64,000 nt of DNA from positions 2,852,001-2,916,000 of the forward strand of contig LATX02000001.1 in the NCBI GenBank assembly GCA_001466705.2. Direction: 5' to 3'. The stretch comes from Moniliophthora roreri. Taxonomy: Eukaryota; Basidiomycota; Agaricomycetes; Agaricales; Marasmiaceae. The first letter of the stretch is position 1. Every line of letters begins with the position of its first letter. Positions 58,813-64,000 of the stretch are shown here, piece by piece. The notes beneath the pieces were generated by a model that was given only the letters and a program-made list of their open reading frames with translations, did no database searches and was not told the DNA's origin. The translations under genes and the position numbers were made by a program.

Positions 58813-60415
58813 TGCAGGCAAAGATGATTTGAGCCTCGTGCTTCATACTTGAGAGAGTTCGCTAGAATATGTGAGATGTCCGAATGAGTAAAGGGAAAAC
58901 CAGATCTTCTCATCCACGTCGAAAGCGAGGTGGTGGCCGCACATGTGGCTTGATGGATGAAACTAGTAGCCGTATCGCTGTATAATCATTTTTCGTTGTG
59001 GCGTTATTGCACTAGGAGGTAGAGAATGGGCAGATGGTCAAGTTGTGCGGGAATCGTCAATGTGGTACATAGAAAAGTTCTCACCACAACCACTTTCGTC
59101 ATATCACCAGTTCATTTCGGGTTACGACTGTTCTGAACTGGTAAAGCATTGAGCTGCATAGACTGCAATCGTTTCAGGTTCGTGTCAATATCATGCATTG
59201 CCTTCATTCGCTGACTGACAACGGCCGTTAGACTCGCTATGTTGTCGTTCCGGTGGCCGCTAGATATCCCCCTTAATCATCACACCATGGGCGTTCTACT
59301 AGCCAAGCAGGGAAGAATCGACCTACTGGTAGATACAATCGAAAAGATCATTTACGAGACTTGCGTTCTATTTCGCAACGGTGCCAGCCGAATGGGGGAC
59401 GAGCATTTCATATCCGTTCGTATGTTCACCTTGCGTTCTAAAATTCCACAACTCTTCTTTTATGATGTACGACGCAGGCGTTCAAGAAAAAAACTCCAGT
59501 GATCGTTTTATGTCTATAATCACTTAAAGCGGTCGAGACGGAGGAAGAGAGTCAATTAATAAAATATGCGCAAGCACGTATACGCTCTTGAGCACCTATG
59601 GTGCCCAGGTAAAACGTCATAGTAGAACGATTTCCGCATCAAAAGCCTGTACGCGAATATCTATATTTTATCTTCTCAAATACGCTGATATCTTCCTCTC
59701 AGAAACCTCCAAGCCGCGTCAGCCATCCTTCCCGAGTCGCTTTCCTTTTTAGATCCACCCGGACCGTGCCTTCTACTATGACGTTTTACCTGGGCACCAT
59801 AGGTGTCTTGAGTTGGGTACTGTGGGGTGTATTGACCCTCTTACGCACTTGGACTAATGTAAATATGACAGATTCATGGTACTCTGGGCGCCTTTCCCTT
59901 GCTATAGCCACATGCCCGGATGTAGAAGGTTCTGAGTGAACTCGACAATGTTGTCCTTCACGATTGCCGGTTTTGACGAAGATCAGCGACTTCAATGCTC
60001 GTTGTGATGCAGGAAAAGCTGTGCGATGGCGTCCTGTCGAGTTCATGGATAGAAATTACCTGACACGTGATAAACTTAGCTGCCCGCTCTCTCCGACATC
60101 TGTCAGCTATCGTAGCGCATCAAATTTCAACCCCCATAGTACAATGGCCAAGAATGTGCCAGCTGGTACAGCATCATGAGCGTACCTAGTTGATTGGATC
60201 AAAGGTACGATCCGGCCAGCGTTCCTTTTCGTCTTGAATTACTCATGGTCCTTCGCTGTGAGCGTACTGGTGTACTTGTACCTGACATACTGGCATGACC
60301 TTGACTAAATCTGTGCGCCGTTGACACCCTAACTTTGATTGTTTCCATCTGGACATAAGTAGACTGGCTGAAACATGACTTCAATGTTCAACTTCCTCTG
60401 TTCTCATCCTTATTA
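58813..60415. other. Intergenic containing a MITE
   Basis: No gene supported; the frame 59239-59502 has no family. Holds the inverted-repeat element at 59593-59805 (separate entry). Confidence 0.5.
59593..59805. mobile_element. MITE, 213 bp with 35-bp perfect TIRs and 7-bp TSD
   Basis: Arms 59593-59627 and 59771-59805 are exact reverse complements over 35 bp (outer end CACCTATGGTGCCCAGGTAA). They are separated by 143 bp of AT-rich non-coding DNA. The element is bounded on both sides by TCTTGAG (59586-59592 and 59806-59812), a direct 7-bp target-site duplication. There is no open reading frame, so movement would need a transposase in trans. The TSD length does not settle the superfamily. Perfect arms suggest recent insertion. 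Confidence 0.9.
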
Positions 60416-62078
60416 TGTCTGCACCACCGTCAGGACCACCATTACCTGAACCTGAAAGCATGTGAGTATACTAAAACCTTCTCGACTTTCACGCTGACTT
60501 TGTCCTATAGCACCGCTTCCGTGGTTGGTCTCCATTGATTGCTTCCGTCTTCTGAGGCTTCATCTGATCTGCCTGTAGCTACTAGGGGCCCTGTTCAACT
60601 GGGCACTTCTGGGTGTGCTAGGCTGCCAAACGTGTAAGTCTAGCGTGAGCCTGCTCGAACCGAGTCATCTTTTCGCTAACACTTCTGTTTCATCATAGAT
60701 TTGTATCACATTTATTTTCCCAATGACAAGGCAGCTTTCAAGTGTCTGGGTGAATAAAACTACGTGTCGTCTTTATCCCTTAGGCTGACGATCTTGAAGT
60801 CTACGGAGTCTTCCTCTTTGAGACTGCCCAGAGTGCGATGACCGCACACGACACATACATCTGGCTCTCGAAAGGATTCGGCGACTTCTTAAACCTCACA
60901 AAGGTGCTCACGTCCCCTTTGAACACACCAATGATGGGTGCAATCATTGCCCTGATTGTTCAATTGTTCTACACGCATCGCATCTGGACATTGAGAAAGT
61001 CATGGCTTTGGTTTTGTGTCTTTCTGGTTGCAGTTAGTCTTTGATCTGGATGTTATCAGTCACCAAAGACTTAAAATTCTTTAGATTACCCTGGCGCAAA
61101 CAGGTGCAGCATTCCATGGAGGAATTCAGGTTGGTCCAATTCTGAAACCTGCATCAAAAGTCTTATCCTCAACGTGATGACAGGCCCTTCGAGCCGGAAA
61201 TTTTCTAGTGCAGACAGACGCTTCGAACCGGCATGGTGTATACGTGAGACCCGTTCTACATGCAGGCTTTGCGTTGGATGGCTGACCATGTTCTCAGGTA
61301 TGGCTCATCGGTGAAGCAGTTGCAGATGCTCTGATCGCCGCGGCTATGGTCTACCTAGTGAGCCTGAATACGAATAAACACTCGAACTATCATTCATAAG
61401 TGTGATATAGATGATCCTCAACCAAGGACAAAACCATCAGTTCCAGTCTTATGGCATTTTGGCTCGGGTGGTCATCATTACCGTGGAAAGCAATTGTGCT
61501 ACGGGTTACTTTCATCGTCCTCGGCATGTTCTGCATCTATTAACCAGTGTTACAGCTTCGCTGGCTATCCTCTCTTTGATTCTATTTGCTTTTGACCCGG
61601 TAACTTTCAGTATCTTCCCCGACCTAATCAAGGCTCATATTTGGCTCCAGAACACCAATTACTTTATCTGCCCGTGAGTATAATGCGGGACCTAGCCCGA
61701 AAACTTTCAACTGAACTGACTCGGAACAGCACACTTGTTCTCGGCAAAATGTTAGTCTCTGGCACCTTTTGGACGTTGAAAGGAAAGAAAACTCAATGCC
61801 TCATTTGCAGTTACGCCAATACACTTCTCGTATCCTTCAACAACCGAATCATCCTCCGCAACCTTTCACAGAGTTTCTCATTCAGCACGGGATCGACCAC
61901 TACTCCATCCTCTCCTCCTCCATGGCACAGGTCAACACCATCTAGCGCGAAAGGTATATTTGACTCTAGCGCCATCACATATACGGTGGAGCGGTTCACA
62001 GAGACCGACTCTCCTATGGGAAAAATGGAGCATGAGCTGCAAGAAACACCTACGACGGTAAACATAGAGCATCTCTGA
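60416..62078 (+). CDS. DUF6534 multi-pass membrane protein
   Basis: A family of seven-helix proteins found mainly in agaricomycetes, function unknown. Exons read MSAPPSGPPLPEPES, LLGALFNWALLGVLGCQTYL, YHIYFPNDKAAFKCL, DLEVYGVFFETAQSAMTAHD, TYIWLSKGFGDFLNL, MMGAIIALIVQLFYTHRIWT, LRKSWLWFCVFLVA, ITLAQTGAAFHGGIQ, VWLIGEAVADALIAAAMVYL, ASLAILSLILFAFDP and NTNYFICP. They end with YANTLLVSFNNRIILRNL and a serine-rich tail ending TPTTVNIEHL. The conserved YFPND, HD-Y and NTNYF/NTLLVS-NNR motifs fit the family. The join between the first small exon and LLGALFNW is not clean in phase, so the N-terminus is uncertain. It is flanked by two methyltransferase paralogues. Confidence 0.8.
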
Positions 62079-62461
62079 GTGTGAGGAGCTGATTTTCATG
62101 ATGTTTGCAGAGGGACGTGGGGGCTCGAGTCTAAGCACGGAAGTTGCAAGAACCAAAAGAAGAATACATCCTTTTGATCGATCTGAACGAGTGTTTGATT
62201 GGTATTTATTGTCTGTTGCTACACTCATCCTGTCGGAATATCAAGGATAGCACGTTTGGCGTCCTGGTAAACATTCTGGCACGCTTTTTGAGCGAAGAAG
62301 TCCTGTTCGGCCAAAAATTTGAGCTAGACTGACTTGAGGGAAGAAAAACAACGGACGTGAATCTTTTTCTTCTTCACTTTGCCTTTGCTTCCTCATAGGC
62401 AGCAATTTATGCAAGTGGAATTAAGGCGGAAACAATGTCTAATCACACAATACATTTCTTG
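62079..62461. other. Intergenic, convergent gene ends
   Basis: Lies between the converging DUF6534 and methyltransferase 3 genes. Nothing recognisable was seen. Confidence 0.55.
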
Positions 62462-63353
62462 TCATTTCTGGGCGCATACTAGACAGGCTTGCACAGCAGG
62501 ATAACCTTTCTCCTCGCATTCATCTCGGTAGCGCACCACCAAGGCATCAAACTCTGCAGCATCCCTGACAATCCCAAAACCATCGTTCTTCATAATAACG
62601 TTCTTTGTGCGTCTGACGGCTCGCATGAGTTGTTCAGAACCGTAATCTCCACTTCCAGAATCTGCACCAACTCGAGGAGCTTCCTTCATGCTGCAGGCGA
62701 TGTCCCGAAAACCAGCACTTGCAAGCATCTCGGGAATCTGAACGGCACAGTTATCCAAAAGATCATACTTCTTCTGGATGGCATGCATGAGATCACGGAT
62801 TTTTCGGGCAGCGGATTCCGGCGGTGCTGGATTATCCCGCAACATGTTGCGGTAGCGGAAGAGGGAGGCTGGTTCGAGTAACTGTATGTGTCCGCCAGGT
62901 TTGAGAACACGATGCAGTTCCTTTATGGCCAGTGGCCAAGCTTGGGAACGAGAAAGGTATCCAATTAGAAAACTTTGTGAGACGAGGTCGAATTTGGAAG
63001 ACCATTCCTCCGGAAGTGCCGTGACTGAAGCTGATAGGAAAGTGATATTATTGGGTACTGAATCGGAGCAAATGTGGGCAGGAGATTTATCTATTCCGTA
63101 AAATGAGACGGTAGATGGCAGTTCCTTGGAGAGCTGAAATAGCCAGGCGCCCGAGCCTGCGCCAGAATCCAGGACGGAACCGTCTGCAGGTATGGTAACA
63201 CTTGGATCAAACACACTTCCACGACCATGGAGATTGCGATAATACCAAAACTGGTTCTCCAATCTGCAAAGCAACGGATAAAAAGCCCTCCAAGTTGACA
63301 AGTATTGTGAAAACTTACCTTTCACGCTCCTCGTCGCCAGTGCTTTCGGACAT
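62462..63353 (-). CDS. SAM-dependent methyltransferase 3 (LaeA/UMTA-like)
   Basis: Exons 63319-63353 and 62462-63263 are joined by a 55-nt intron and give 278 residues: MSESTGDEERERLENQFWYY, VLDSGAGSGAWLFQLSKELP (motif I), FYGIDKSPAHICSDS, KFDLVSQSFLIGYLS, WPLAIKELHRVLKPGGHIQL, SAGFRDIACSMKEAPRVGAD, NDGFGIVRDAAEFDALVVRY and the C-terminus ACLVCAQK. The longest unspliced frame would begin inside the intron, so the spliced ATG 63353 is preferred. By eye it is closest to paralogue 2 in intron position and exon length. The target is unknown. Confidence 0.88.
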
Positions 63354-64000
63354 GTTCGATAGTGTTAGCCAAAGGAGGACGTATAAAACTTGGATGCGCT
63401 AAATATGTCCTGGAGGCTTGTCGGATTGCGTGAGCTATCCGAATGTGTCAAAATGAGTTCCACGGAATTTGATGTATATCATTAGTTCCCACACGTAAGC
63501 GCGTAAGCATTCGTTGTGAAGGTGCTTCCAGAGTGAGCCTGAGAGCATGCTGTATCGCTATCGTCTTGAAGAGGTACCTTGATAGGTTAAGCTCGTGCGC
63601 CGGGCGCCGGATCCGAATTCCCTCCAGGTACAAGGTGCTTGTGGTACGCACAGGTGTCTAGAGGAAAATTTCGCTAATAAGGGCAGTGAGGATGAAGGAT
63701 CTTCCCAAGCGGAAAGATTATCGATTTCACAGGGCTCTACGCTTGAATGAACTTGAAGAGCTCCAGAGAAGCCTTGGAACTAGTTTACTAATGGCAGGAC
63801 AACAGCCCGAGCTGTCGGATTCCTAGTATGCCCTTCACTAGTGGAGACAGGTTTTCTTCCAGCAAGTGTCCTTGAAACAGGCAATCGAACCACTGGACAC
63901 TTCCACGGACGAGAAAAACGTCCGTGCCAGGTAGTGCCAATCGTTCAGGTAGTCAACCTTAACAACCATAGGCATTGCGCCTGAGAGGTTAACGCCGTAG
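63354..64000. other. Intergenic to right edge
   Basis: No gene supported. A 44-codon frame at 63691-63825 is too short and featureless to call. Confidence 0.5.

Noticed and set aside
63691..63825. 44-codon ORF near the right edge
   Set aside because: Too short, no signal peptide, no family and no splice context.

Overview
The window is nuclear DNA of a filamentous basidiomycete, most likely an Agaricomycete. Almost every gene is split by 50-70 nt GT-AG introns. Several gene families are typical of mushroom-forming fungi: a DUF6534 membrane protein, an F-box/LRR-like protein, tandem LaeA/UMTA-like methyltransferases, a stand-alone dsRBM protein and GMC and P450 relics. No species can be named from sequence alone. 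No rRNA, tRNA or CRISPR was seen. All gene models were spliced by eye from frame, splice sites and family similarity.

Layout. The left edge carries the N-terminal part of DOP1 (minus strand, running off position 1). A sparse region from 4.7 to 9.4 kb follows, with two secreted cysteine-rich proteins: an unlisted 67-residue one at 6302-6559, and a BAS2-like protein at 7903-8718 made of three exact 84-residue repeats. Next come a SAM methyltransferase (9.5-10.6 kb), a nine-exon secreted EF-hand protein (12.4-13.8 kb, minus) and a full-size PDR-type ABC transporter (14.6-20.2 kb) with a duplicated N-terminal segment. From 21.0 to 31.8 kb lies an alpha/beta hydrolase, a head-to-head pair of PuuE-type (allantoinase-like) polysaccharide deacetylases, an NCS1 permease and an amidase-signature enzyme; together they look like a ureide/amide nitrogen-scavenging cluster. 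A 76-residue dsRNA-binding protein, an AsaB/CmcJ-like oxygenase and RIC8 follow (32.1-37.1 kb).

The stretch 37-42.8 kb is degenerate: a frameshifted, truncated P450 relic followed by AT-rich non-coding repeats. A UbiA prenyltransferase with an in-frame TGA (42.8-44.1 kb), CYS3, MCR1 and the stress MAP kinase HOG1 (44.2-50.3 kb) come next. Then a GMC oxidoreductase pseudogene interrupted by foreign sequence (51.0-54.1 kb), an F-box protein, a conserved fungal membrane protein, two more methyltransferase paralogues flanking a DUF6534 protein (57.9-63.4 kb), and a textbook 213-bp MITE with 35-bp perfect terminal inverted repeats and a 7-bp target duplication (59.6-59.8 kb).

Conserved housekeeping genes (DOP1, RIC8, CYS3, MCR1, HOG1) are interleaved with rapidly evolving accessory genes (secreted proteins, transporter, methyltransferases, degrading oxidoreductases). 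The most interesting items are the triple-repeat BAS2-like protein, the candidate ureide cluster, the MITE, and the fresh or old gene decay.
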